A DNA stretch of 64,000 nucleotides, from NCBI GenBank assembly GCA_016794365.1, contig JAEUKB010000079.1, forward strand, positions 62,001 through 126,000, given 5' to 3'. The DNA comes from Myxococcales bacterium. Its GTDB lineage: Bacteria; Myxococcota_A; Polyangia; Palsa-1104; JAEUJZ01. Positions within the stretch are counted from its first letter, which is position 1. Each line of letters starts with the position of its first letter. Below are positions 9,585 to 18,091 of this stretch, in pieces. The notes below the pieces were generated by a model, which was given only the letters and a program-made list of their open reading frames with translations, was not told the DNA's origin and did no database searches. The translations under genes and the position numbers were made by a program.

Positions 9585-11598
9585 GAGTTTCCTTCTCTGC
9601 GATCGCAATCAAAGCTGCCGCCGCGTGAAGTCGAGTCGCTGCGTCGGCAGAAGACAAAAGTGGCACAAGCTGCCCTTCGAGACTCTTGGCACTTGGCCCC
9701 AAGGAACCTGCGGCGGACAGTACACGCAGGCGATAAGCATCTTCATTCAGCAGCTTGCGTAGCTCGTCGAGCATCGTCGCGTCTCCAAGTCGGGCCAGCA
9801 ACAGCACCAGCAGCGGTCGCTCCTCTTTGGACGATGAGACCAGGAGCTTCGTCAGCGCTTCTTTGACATCCGACTTGCCACCTTGCACAAGCTGAAGCAG
9901 CGCGTCCGTCACCGCATCAGTGATTGGACGCTGCGCCGCCTGCTCGCGAAGCTGTTTTTCAGTCGCCGCGTCCCCAGCGCGCACAAGCTCTGGCACAAGC
10001 AGCAGCCGCAGCCCTTTGGACAGCGACACGCCGGGCCGCAACAGTCGCTCGCGCAGCTTCGGAAGCGCTCCCGCTTGGGCCTTGCCCGCTTGCGACAGCG
10101 CCAGCGCCGCCCACAGCCGAGCTTCCGGCGTCAGTGTCTCGGTCGCTGCCGCCGCATCCAGCACCGGCACGGCATCTTGTGCGCCCAGCCGCAGCCGCAC
10201 CGCCTGCGCTTCGACCGCCTGCGCCCCCACCGCCGCCTGCGTCCGCAGGGTCAGCGCCGCCAGCAGCGCATCGTCCCCCGGCTGCCCCAGCGTATACACA
10301 GTCGGCAAGAGCAGCCGCAGCGGCTCGTTTTCATCGCGCAGCAAAGACGCAAGCTGTGGCAACAGCGCCCGCTTGCCCACCGACTCAATCGCCATCGCCA
10401 GCGCCCGACGCTCCAGCAGCGATCCGCGCTGGGCCGCCTGCATCACCGCCAGCGCCTTGTCCGGCGGCGAGCCCGGCGCATACCCTGACTCCGTTCGAGT
10501 ACGCAGCGAAAGACCCACGGCCAGCACCACCCCAACGAGCAGCAGCACCAGCCACCGCCATCGCGACGAACCCACCGGCTTCGCCTTCACCGGACGAGTC
10601 GAGACCGCTTGCCCCACGCTCGCCTCTTGCCACAGCCCGCGCCGTCCCCACACCACGTCCAGATCGTCCCGCAGCTGCAAGCAGTCGGGATAGCGCTCAT
10701 CGGGCAGCTTCGCCAGCGTCCGCAAGATCACCGTGTCCAGCCGCAGCGTGTCGATGTGCCGAGCAGCCACCTTGTTCCGCTTGGCCACCACCGACGGCTT
10801 CTGCGCCTGCCCAAACAGGTGCGACCCGAGCAGCGCCGCCATCGAGTCCCCAAAAAAGGGCCGCTCGCCCGTCACCGACTCAAACAGCATCACTCCAATC
10901 GCGTAGATGTCGGCCCGTCCATCGATGTTTCCCGACGACTTGATCTGCTCCGGCGACATGTACGCAGGCGTTCCCATCATCGCGCCCGCCGCCGTCGCCA
11001 GCGCATCCTTCGCCGCCACCACTTCCGCGCGGTCCGGCTGGTCCGTCGCTGGCTCCGGCTCCCGATCCTGCCGAATCTTGGCCACCCCAAAGTCGAGCAG
11101 CTTCACAATCGGCATCGCCCCATGCCCATCCGTCCGAGGCACAAGCATCACGTTTTCGGGCTTGAGGTCCCGGTGTACCACTCCGGCGCTGTGGGCGGCG
11201 GCGACGGCGGACAGCAGCGGCGCAAACACTGCGATGATCTCATCGTCGGTAAGTGGTCCTTGCTCCAGCCGATGACGCAGCGTCTGCCCTGACACCACTT
11301 CCATCACGAAGTACGGCGCTTTGTTCGGGCACTGTCCAAAGTCGTAGACCGCGACGATGTTTGGGTGTCCCAGCTTCGTGACCAGCTCCGCTTCGCGCTG
11401 AAAGCGCAAAAGGGCATCCCCATGCTGGCCCAGCTCGGTGTTGAGCACCTTGATCGCGACTTCCCGCCCGAGCTTCTCATGCAGCGCCGCGTAGACCGTC
11501 CCCATGGCTCCCGATCCGAGGACGCGCAGAAGACGATACTTCCCGCCCAGGATGGAACCCGGCCCCACGCTAGCCACAGCGACGGCTGGCTCTGACAT
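9574..11598 (-). CDS. Transmembrane Ser/Thr protein kinase with C-terminal HEAT-like repeats
   Basis: A 674-residue kinase. Its features are Gly loop LGSGAMGTVY (27-36), Lys50 in VAIKV, HRDLKPEN (142-149), DFG (169-171), an unusually long acidic/Ala-rich activation segment (about 174-207) and SPEQ (215-218). One membrane helix lies at about 346-365, followed by about 300 Leu/Ala-rich residues with HEAT-like periodicity. With the kinase inside, the repeats face the periplasm and could be a sensor or binding scaffold. It is the first gene of an apparent four-gene minus-strand operon (kinase, kinase, PEGA protein, unknown membrane protein); the next kinase overlaps it by 11 bases. It shares a 127-base AT-richer divergent region with the HAD gene. 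Confidence 0.92.
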   Translation of the reverse strand: MSEPAVAVASVGPGSILGGKYRLLRVLGSGAMGTVYAALHEKLGREVAIKVLNTELGQHGDALLRFQREAELVTKLGHPNIVAVYDFGQCPNKAPYFVMEVVSGQTLRHRLEQGPLTDDEIIAVFAPLLSAVAAAHSAGVVHRDLKPENVMLVPRTDGHGAMPIVKLLDFGVAKIRQDREPEPATDQPDRAEVVAAKDALATAAGAMMGTPAYMSPEQIKSSGNIDGRADIYAIGVMLFESVTGERPFFGDSMAALLGSHLFGQAQKPSVVAKRNKVAARHIDTLRLDTVILRTLAKLPDERYPDCLQLRDDLDVVWGRRGLWQEASVGQAVSTRPVKAKPVGSSRWRWLVLLLVGVVLAVGLSLRTRTESGYAPGSPPDKALAVMQAAQRGSLLERRALAMAIESVGKRALLPQLASLLRDENEPLRLLLPTVYTLGQPGDDALLAALTLRTQAAVGAQAVEAQAVRLRLGAQDAVPVLDAAAATETLTPEARLWAALALSQAGKAQAGALPKLRERLLRPGVSLSKGLRLLLVPELVRAGDAATEKQLREQAAQRPITDAVTDALLQLVQGGKSDVKEALTKLLVSSSKEERPLLVLLLARLGDATMLDELRKLLNEDAYRLRVLSAAGSLGPSAKSLEGQLVPLLSSADAATRLHAAAALIAIAEKETHVR

Positions 11599-11725
11599 GT
11601 CTCAATTATTTTATGTGAAGCATGTAAGGCACACAACGCATCCATCTGGAAACAGGAAGAAAAACCCCTGGGTACCCATCGCACTCGACAGCACATACCG
11701 GCCTGATCTAGCCTGCGCGCCGCCG
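11599..11725. promoter_or_regulatory. Divergent intergenic promoter region (kinase operon / HAD hydrolase)
   Basis: A 127-base gap between two genes transcribed away from each other. The kinase-proximal side (about 11600-11640) is clearly AT-richer than its surroundings (TCAATTATTTTATGTG). No convincing pair of -35 and -10 boxes could be fixed by eye. Promoters for both genes are expected here. Confidence 0.45.
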
Positions 11726-12529
11726 ATGACTACGAACCAAGTTCCTGACCATCACTATCCACGCGACCCGCACAGCGCCCAGCGAGATCCCAGCTTCTGG
11801 ACCGCTGCCAAAGGCCGCGCGATCGATCCGTCTGTGCTCGATCGCGTGCTGCAAAAGGCCGCCGAGCTGGGTCCGCGCGGTGTGTTCGTGTTCGATCTCG
11901 ACTCGACGCTGCTCGATAACAAGCCCCGCCAAGCGCGGATCGTGCGCGAAGCCGGTCAGCACCTGGAAGAGCCTCGGCTTCTGACCTGTCAGCCCGAGCA
12001 CTTCACCGACTGGTCCGTCGAAAAACCGCTGCGTTGCGTCGGCATCCAGGATCACGAGCTTGAAGGGCTGGTTCCCAAGGTCCGTCGCTACTGGAAGCAG
12101 ACCTTCTTCACCAGCGAGTACTGCGTAGACGACATCGCGATCGCTGGGGCCGTTGACTTCGTGCGCGAGGTCTTGTCGCTCGGCACCCGCATCGCGTACT
12201 GCACTGGACGCCACGAGCCGATGCGTCAGGGCACCGTCGCATGTCTCGCCCGCGAAGGCTTCCCGGTTCCCGATGAAGAGCAGGTTCACCTGCTGATGAA
12301 GCCAGAGCTAGCCGAACACGACGACGACTGGAAGGTGCGCGCCCGCTCGATGATCGCAGCGCTCGGCACCGTGCTCGCCGCCTTTGACAACGAGCCGATC
12401 CACATCAACAGCTACTTTGCCCACTTCCGCGACGCCCAGTGCGTCCACCTGCTCACCGATGACTCGTCACGCGGCATCGCGCCCCATCCCGACATCCCAT
12501 CCGTGCGCGACTTCCGCCGCTCACGCTAG
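11726..12529 (+). CDS. HAD-family hydrolase
   Basis: A 267-residue protein. HAD motif I is VFVFDLDSTLLDN (Asp nucleophile and Asp+2 present), motif II is a Thr in AYCTGRHEP, and acidic residues near TVLAAFDNEP supply motif IV. A long cap-like insertion separates motifs I and II. The family are Mg-dependent phosphohydrolases acting in the cytoplasm; the substrate is not predictable. The reading frame is open upstream, but the ATG at 11726 is the first start that does not run into the divergent kinase gene. The TAG stop shares the palindrome CTAG with the stop of the convergent downstream gene. Confidence 0.8.
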   Translation: MTTNQVPDHHYPRDPHSAQRDPSFWTAAKGRAIDPSVLDRVLQKAAELGPRGVFVFDLDSTLLDNKPRQARIVREAGQHLEEPRLLTCQPEHFTDWSVEKPLRCVGIQDHELEGLVPKVRRYWKQTFFTSEYCVDDIAIAGAVDFVREVLSLGTRIAYCTGRHEPMRQGTVACLAREGFPVPDEEQVHLLMKPELAEHDDDWKVRARSMIAALGTVLAAFDNEPIHINSYFAHFRDAQCVHLLTDDSSRGIAPHPDIPSVRDFRRSR

Positions 12530-15500
12530 TCCACCGACACCACCTGCGCCGCGACGCCACAGACGTGCGCCAGGCTCTCGATGTGACGAATCATCACCAG
12601 ACCCGGCGACTGACCCTTGTACGCCCCTTCGAGCAGCAGGCGCAGCGATCGCTTGCCTCGGAACGGCACGGTGAGCAGCTGCATCTGCGTCCCGCCCTGC
12701 CCTTGCTGACCATAGATGAGCTGCCCGCGATAGTCCGACAGGATGTCTTCGGTCTGCTTCACCGATGTCGTCGAAGGCACCGCGATGAGCGCGTAGTACT
12801 CCAGCGGATCGCGATCGCCGTCTAGCTCCACCGTCAGCGCCAGCTCTTCACCGACCCGCACCGCTGGCCGGCTGACCGCCACCTTGGCAAACGGCTGCGT
12901 CGTCGGGGTCATCCGCAGAAGCTGCGCCCGGTCCACCCGAGCAATCGCCCCAGCGGGAACCTCGATCGTCGCCGGACCCTGCACCGTTTCCTCAAAGCCA
13001 AGCGCGCTGCCATCGGCCTTGCGCAGACCCGACTGCACCGGCGCACTCGCCCCGATGACAAGCTGTAGCTCGATAAAGCGCACCAGCGCCATCGGCGTCG
13101 AATACACCCCACCAAGGAGCGCCGGACCCTGAATCAGCCCCGGCTCTTGCGACAGGATCATGTTGCGGCTGACCTGCCGATACAGCTTCGCGAACTGCGC
13201 TTTGTCTCCCTTTTGATAAAACGCCATCGCCAGCTCGGTCAGGTACTGCGTCGCACCGACTCGCTCAAACGCACGCAGAAAGCGGAACGTGTCGTACGCC
13301 TTGGCAAAGGCCAGCTCTGCGTCCTTTTTCTCCAGGTCCAGCTTCGGCAACAGCTTTTCCGCTGCCCAGCGTGTCACCGCATCGTCCGTGATCACCTTGT
13401 AGACCACCTGACCGCCGATCTCGACTGGGACCACATCCTGACCGCTCGCGTCAAAGCCGCCCAGCTCTTCGGTCTTTTGGCCCTTGCTCACCAGTGACTG
13501 CCGGATCCGCTCTGCCAAGGCCTGCGCCGTCTTCTGCGCCTGCTGCACCCGCGCATCGGGAGACGCCGCCACCTGTAGCGAGCGCACCGCCGAAAACAGG
13601 TTGCGCGCCACCCAGCCGCTCCACAGCGGGCTCGTTGCCAGGCCCGGATACGGACGACACAGCCCCTCGACCTTGTCACAGAAGGCTTCGTCCAGATCGC
13701 GCACGTCCTTGTCCACCGACGTACGCAGCGTGTGCGCCAGCCCATCATCGCTCAGCAGCCCACGCTTTGCCGCCGCGAGCAGCGCCGCCCGAACCGCCAC
13801 CCGCGCTGACAGCGCCTCGGCATGCCCGAACCAAGACTCGCTGGTCGTATAGACGTTCATCGCCATCCCGCGCAGCAGCGGCCCCGCACCGGCATAGACC
13901 CGCGCCGTTTCGTCCGCCGCAATCGTCACCTTGCCGCCATCGCCGAACTGGAGCCGCGAGAACGTCACCTTCTGCTCTCCGATCGTCTCCATCGTCTGCT
14001 CGCGCCGATCGTAGACCTTGCCGTCTGGACCCTGCACCGTCAGCGCCAGCACCCCCGGCTTGTTCATCACAAACGCCAGCTCATGGGTCGCAGCCCCCGG
14101 CGGCACCGTGAACTCTTTGCTGATGCCTGGTCCCGTCACCGTCAGCCGCAGCGGCCCTTGCGTCGAGTTCACCGTATCGATCGGCACCCGCAGCGCTGCG
14201 CCCGGCACAAACGTCTTCGGCAGCCGCGCTTCCGCCCCGGCGACCCGCTTTACATCCAGCTCCGCCTGCGCCTGCGCAAACTCCAGCTTTTCCACCGCCA
14301 CCACCCGCATCGCCACCCGGCCCGTCTGCGGAGGCAGCTGCACCTCGACCTGCGCCCGACCGCTCGCGTCCGTCACAATCCGCTGACAGAACACCACCTT
14401 CTTGTCGCCCTCGCGGACTTCTTCTTTGATCTCCCCTTCTTCGTCTCCATCCCCACCGCCTGACGCAGCCCCGCCGCCCCCGCTGCGCGACGACGACATC
14501 TTGCCCATCTTGCGGCCCGCCATCATGCCGCCCCCGTAGCCACCGCCGCCACTGCCTCGCCCCGTCGTGCCCAGGCCGCCCAGACCGGCAATCCCCGCAG
14601 GAGGCGGTGGTGCCGATGGAGCCGCCATCGACTTCATCTTCGCAGATGGCGCGTACTCCTTTTTGCGCTCCACCATCTCGTCGCGCTCCATCTCCCGATC
14701 GGCCATGTCGTCTTCCCAGCCGGTGTTGTCGCTCCACGAAGACACCGACTGCGACGCGCTGCGCACCGAGTCTCCCACCGCCGAGTTTAGGTGTGTCGCC
14801 GGACTCCGTGACGGCACCCGGTTGTCATAGACTTCCAGGATCGCCGACAGCGCCACGCCCTTGCCGCCACTCTCTGCCGCGATCTGCACCGGAATCGTCG
14901 CCTTCGGGCTGCCTTCCTTCGCTGCCTGTACGCTCACCTTGAGCTGAGACGGCGGAAACGCGAGCGCCCAGCCTTCTTTGAACGTCTCCCCGACAAAGCC
15001 GCCGATCGTCACCAGCGAATACGGTCCCGACACCGGCACATCGAGCTTGCGTCCCGCTGCCAAGTCCCCGCCGAGCTGAACCTGCTTGGACACAAAGGTT
15101 CCGTCAGGGTTCGGGGTATGCACAAACAGCGCCGCCGAGCTTACCTTGCTCGTCACCTCGATCCCGATTGAGCCCGACTGCGCGATCAGCGAGCTGACCA
15201 CGAACGGATCGGCGCCCTGCTTCTGGCTTTCGACAAACAGATCCCGGCCCGGCACTTGGACGGTGCGCTCATACGGGGCGACGCCGACCTTGTGCGAATA
15301 GCTCACGCCGCCTGCCGCCACCACCATGTCGCGCTCAACGTGGCTCGATCCCTCGAACTGATGACGTAGACTGCCACGCGGCGACACCACTTCAATCTGG
15401 AACGGACCCGAGTGCCCCCCGACATTCAGCGTCCCCAGGAGCTGGCCCTTATCGACCAGCATCTTCTGCGACGGACCCGCGAAAGTTCCATTACAGCCGG

Positions 15501-16173
15501 GCAGCATGCAGCGCGAGTGAACCGTCACCTCACCGCGAAACGGCTGGTTTGACATCCGCAGCTCGTTCTTGAACGACAGGCCGTTGCCCCAGCGCTTGCC
15601 TGCACCTGCCGCGTTGCCCAAGAACCACGCCCCGCTGATCTGCTCTAGCTCATCGGCCTTGGTGACCTTCTTCCACTCATGCGCAAACGACAGCGCCCCC
15701 AGCGTGCCCTCGACCACCGAAAAGGTCGCCTGGCCTTTGCCCTTGCCGCCCTGGACCGCGACATCGACGCGATACTCGCCCAGCTCTAGCTTGCGGGCCG
15801 TTCCGTCCAGCACTTCCAGCACCAGCACGCCGCTGGCGTCCAGCTTGCCTTTGATGTCTTGGCTGATGCCGTCGCGCTTGGCCAGCTTGCCCACCACCTC
15901 TGCCGAGGGCCGCCCCAGCGCCATCACCTTCAAGTAGACCTTTTCACTGGGCCAGTACTGCGGCTGATCGGTCGTCACAGAGGTCAGATCGAGCGCCAGC
16001 GCTGCCTTCACCCGATCGACCGGACCCAGCACCTTGCTGTGGTCCATGTCCACCTTCCAGAACTTCGACTCACGCACGCCCTGCGGCTTCTTCTTGACCG
16101 CCTGCGCGCCCCCAGCCATGGCCACAGCCAAGGCACACAGCGACACGAGCAACGACTTTTTCATGGCAAACAT
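12526..16173 (-). CDS. Alpha-2-macroglobulin-like secreted protein with Gly-rich hinge
   Basis: A 1215-residue protein with a signal peptide (MKKSLLVSLCALAVAMAGG, starting at residue 4). The N-terminal half is built of beta-sandwich (MG-like) segments. A Gly/Ser/Met-rich low-complexity hinge (about residues 540-600) is followed by an acidic/Lys stretch and a segment DASGRAQVEVQLPPQTGR that matches the A2M-domain style. A helical domain with LFSAVRSLQ-type repeats and a C-terminal beta domain (EYYALIAVPSTTSV) follow. Bacterial A2M-like proteins are periplasmic protease traps, usually lipoproteins with a CGEQ thioester; here I see neither lipobox nor CGEQ, so family membership is probable, not certain. 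The ATG at 16164 is an alternative start. The 43-bp array lies directly upstream. Confidence 0.65.
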   Translation of the reverse strand: MFAMKKSLLVSLCALAVAMAGGAQAVKKKPQGVRESKFWKVDMDHSKVLGPVDRVKAALALDLTSVTTDQPQYWPSEKVYLKVMALGRPSAEVVGKLAKRDGISQDIKGKLDASGVLVLEVLDGTARKLELGEYRVDVAVQGGKGKGQATFSVVEGTLGALSFAHEWKKVTKADELEQISGAWFLGNAAGAGKRWGNGLSFKNELRMSNQPFRGEVTVHSRCMLPGCNGTFAGPSQKMLVDKGQLLGTLNVGGHSGPFQIEVVSPRGSLRHQFEGSSHVERDMVVAAGGVSYSHKVGVAPYERTVQVPGRDLFVESQKQGADPFVVSSLIAQSGSIGIEVTSKVSSAALFVHTPNPDGTFVSKQVQLGGDLAAGRKLDVPVSGPYSLVTIGGFVGETFKEGWALAFPPSQLKVSVQAAKEGSPKATIPVQIAAESGGKGVALSAILEVYDNRVPSRSPATHLNSAVGDSVRSASQSVSSWSDNTGWEDDMADREMERDEMVERKKEYAPSAKMKSMAAPSAPPPPAGIAGLGGLGTTGRGSGGGGYGGGMMAGRKMGKMSSSRSGGGGAASGGGDGDEEGEIKEEVREGDKKVVFCQRIVTDASGRAQVEVQLPPQTGRVAMRVVAVEKLEFAQAQAELDVKRVAGAEARLPKTFVPGAALRVPIDTVNSTQGPLRLTVTGPGISKEFTVPPGAATHELAFVMNKPGVLALTVQGPDGKVYDRREQTMETIGEQKVTFSRLQFGDGGKVTIAADETARVYAGAGPLLRGMAMNVYTTSESWFGHAEALSARVAVRAALLAAAKRGLLSDDGLAHTLRTSVDKDVRDLDEAFCDKVEGLCRPYPGLATSPLWSGWVARNLFSAVRSLQVAASPDARVQQAQKTAQALAERIRQSLVSKGQKTEELGGFDASGQDVVPVEIGGQVVYKVITDDAVTRWAAEKLLPKLDLEKKDAELAFAKAYDTFRFLRAFERVGATQYLTELAMAFYQKGDKAQFAKLYRQVSRNMILSQEPGLIQGPALLGGVYSTPMALVRFIELQLVIGASAPVQSGLRKADGSALGFEETVQGPATIEVPAGAIARVDRAQLLRMTPTTQPFAKVAVSRPAVRVGEELALTVELDGDRDPLEYYALIAVPSTTSVKQTEDILSDYRGQLIYGQQGQGGTQMQLLTVPFRGKRSLRLLLEGAYKGQSPGLVMIRHIESLAHVCGVAAQVVSVD

Positions 16174-16258
16174 CGTACCGCCAAGCGGTCCAGCCAGGCA
16201 GGTCCGCCGCCATCTTTCCCGCTACGCGACGGCAGCACCGGCCCACCGGCCCAATGAA
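16174..16258. promoter_or_regulatory. Short region between the A2M-like gene and the 43-bp array
   Basis: An 85-base stretch between the start of the minus-strand A2M-like gene and the first tandem repeat unit. It must hold the promoter or leader of the A2M-like gene unless transcription continues from the aspartokinase gene through the array. No clear -10/-35 pair was recognised. Confidence 0.3.
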
Positions 16259-16530
16259 GGGTCTTCACCCTGGTCGATCTGCTCGCTGACCACTTGGCCC
16301 TGGGTCTTCACCCTTGTCGATCACCTCGCTGACCACTTGGCCTGGGGTCTTCACCCTGGTCGATCTGCTCGCGTACCACTTGGGCTTAGGTCTTCACCCT
16401 ACCCAATCACCTCACCGACCACTTGTCCTGGGGTCTTCACCCTGGTCGATCTGCTCGCTGACCACTTGGCCTGGGGTCTTCACCCTGGTCGATCTGCTCG
16501 CGTACCACTTGGGCTTAGGTCTTCACCCTC
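16259..16530. repeat. 43-bp tandem repeat array 1 (about 6.3 units)
   Basis: The head motif GTCTTCACCC recurs at 16261, 16304, 16347, 16390, 16433, 16476 and 16519, always exactly 43 bases apart. Each unit begins with a short inverted repeat (GGGT-CTTC-ACCC) and continues with CGATCTGCTCGCTGACC then ACTTGGCCTG, with unit-to-unit differences such as CTCGCGTACC and TTGGGCTTAG. Units are contiguous, with no unique spacers. The last unit and part of the previous one lie inside the 3' end of the aspartokinase gene. The unit is homologous, in the same register, to the array at 55308-55577. Function unknown: candidates are protein-binding array, transcription-ending or mRNA-stabilising structure. 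Confidence 0.9.
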
Positions 16531-17790
16531 ACAAAGCAGCGCGTGGAGCAGGCGGGTGGCTGCATCGACCTCGGCCTTGGGCAGCCACACGCTCAGCCGC
16601 AGTGGTGAGATCGTCACCCGATCGGGCCGGTGTCCAGCGGCTCGCAGGGCACCCAGCGCCCGCGCCACCACCTGCGGATCGCTGCCCAAGCCCGGTCCCA
16701 CCACCGTCACCATGCCGTGATCATCGCGGAGCTGGAGCCCCGGATCGCAGGCCCGCAGCGCCGCTTCAGTCCGGGCAAAGTCAGGCAGATCATCCAGCGT
16801 CAGCGCTGCTTGCAGCCGCTCACCATCTATCGCCAGGTGGCGCAGCAGCACACCTTGCTGGCCCAGCAGGGAAAGCAGCGCACTCGCCTGCTGGCTGTGC
16901 AAGTCCACGACCTGGGCTGTCCCCGTCACCGCCGTCGCGCGGCCCCGTGTCCTCGGTCGCTCGACATCGGCTTGGATGACCGTATGACGCGATGATCCCT
17001 GGGTCTTTTTGGCATGGATGACAATGCCTGCGCGCTGGGCCCACTCGACGGCCTGCGCATTTAAGACCTTGGCACCGTGATCGGCCAGCTCCTGCATCTC
17101 GCGGTGACCCAGCTCGGGGATGTGCTTGGCGTCGGGCACTACGCGCGGGTCCGCCGAATAGACGCCGTCCACGTCGGAATAGATCTCGCAGACGCGCGCA
17201 GAGAGCGCCGCCGCCAGAGCCACCGCCGTGGTGTCCGATCCGCCGCGCCCCAAGGTCGTGACCTCGCGCTTGTAGCTCATGCCTTGGAATCCGGCGACGA
17301 TGACGACGCGATCTCGCTCCAGCTCATCGAGGATACGGACCGGACGGATCTCGATGATGCGCGCGCCCGAGTGCCGGTCGTTGGTCAAGATGCCCGACTG
17401 CGAGCCGGTGAAGCTGATCGCGTCGTGCCCAAGGTCAGACAAGGCCATCGCCAGCAGCGCCATCGAGATCCGCTCCCCGCTGGAGATCAACATGTCCAGC
17501 TCGCGCCTGGGTGGGGACTGAGTGACGCTGCGTGACAAGGCGATGAGCTGGTCGGTGGTCTTGCCCATCGCCGACACCACCACCACCACGCGGTTGCCTT
17601 GCTGGACCGTCTCGGAGACGCGCCGGGCAACCAGCTTCAGACGATCTGGATCGGCCACCGAGCTGCCACCGTACTTTTGCACCACGATTGGCTTGTCGGC
17701 AGTGCTCGGGGGCGGACCCAGGGAATCGTGCAGCCAGGCAGGCAGGGGCACAGACGTAGAACCGGGGTCTTGCGCGGACGGCTTGGTCAT
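16480..17790 (-). CDS. lysC: Aspartokinase
   Basis: A 436-residue aspartate kinase (aspartate + ATP to 4-phospho-aspartate, first step to Lys, Thr and Met). It shows KYGGSSVAD (about residues 39-47), SAMGKTTD, SSGERIS, FQGM and LGRGGSDTTA of the amino-acid kinase fold, with two C-terminal ACT-type segments (ASALLSLLGQQGVLLRHLAI; GMVTVVGPGLGSDP) that normally bind the feedback inhibitor. About 33 residues precede the conserved fold. The last 15 residues (GEDLSPSGTRADRPG) and the stop codon are encoded by the 43-bp repeat array, so the native tail has been replaced or extended by repeat sequence. No neighbouring pathway gene is visible. Confidence 0.95.
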   Translation of the reverse strand: MTKPSAQDPGSTSVPLPAWLHDSLGPPPSTADKPIVVQKYGGSSVADPDRLKLVARRVSETVQQGNRVVVVVSAMGKTTDQLIALSRSVTQSPPRRELDMLISSGERISMALLAMALSDLGHDAISFTGSQSGILTNDRHSGARIIEIRPVRILDELERDRVVIVAGFQGMSYKREVTTLGRGGSDTTAVALAAALSARVCEIYSDVDGVYSADPRVVPDAKHIPELGHREMQELADHGAKVLNAQAVEWAQRAGIVIHAKKTQGSSRHTVIQADVERPRTRGRATAVTGTAQVVDLHSQQASALLSLLGQQGVLLRHLAIDGERLQAALTLDDLPDFARTEAALRACDPGLQLRDDHGMVTVVGPGLGSDPQVVARALGALRAAGHRPDRVTISPLRLSVWLPKAEVDAATRLLHALLCEGEDLSPSGTRADRPG

Positions 17791-17881
17791 CGCGAGGCAT
17801 TTTCGACAACGGACAGAGCCGGATCAACTTTCCCCACACGGACAAGTGGGCAAAACTTTTGGGCTGCGCCGGGAAAAATGA

Positions 17882-17911
17882 TTGACAGACCCCGTCAAAA
17901 CCCGATAGAAG
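17882..17911 (+). promoter_or_regulatory. Sigma70-type promoter for tRNA-Pro
   Basis: A perfect -35 box TTGACA (17882-17887) is followed after 18 bases by TAGAAG (17906-17911), four of six matches to TATAAT, about 24 bases before the tRNA 5' end. Spacing and position fit a housekeeping promoter for a single tRNA transcript. Confidence 0.6.
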
Positions 17912-17934
17912 TACCACCTGTTTCGCTGACTTAG

Positions 17935-18046
<112 letters not shown>

Positions 18047-18091
18047 TTTTCGGCACAGGCCGAGGCGATACCGGGCGACAAGCCTGGGCAG

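Noticed and set aside
8421..9866. Long open frame on the plus strand (481 codons)
   Set aside because: It is antisense to kinase coding sequence, has Arg/Gln/His-rich low-complexity translation and no domain, typical of a high-GC shadow.
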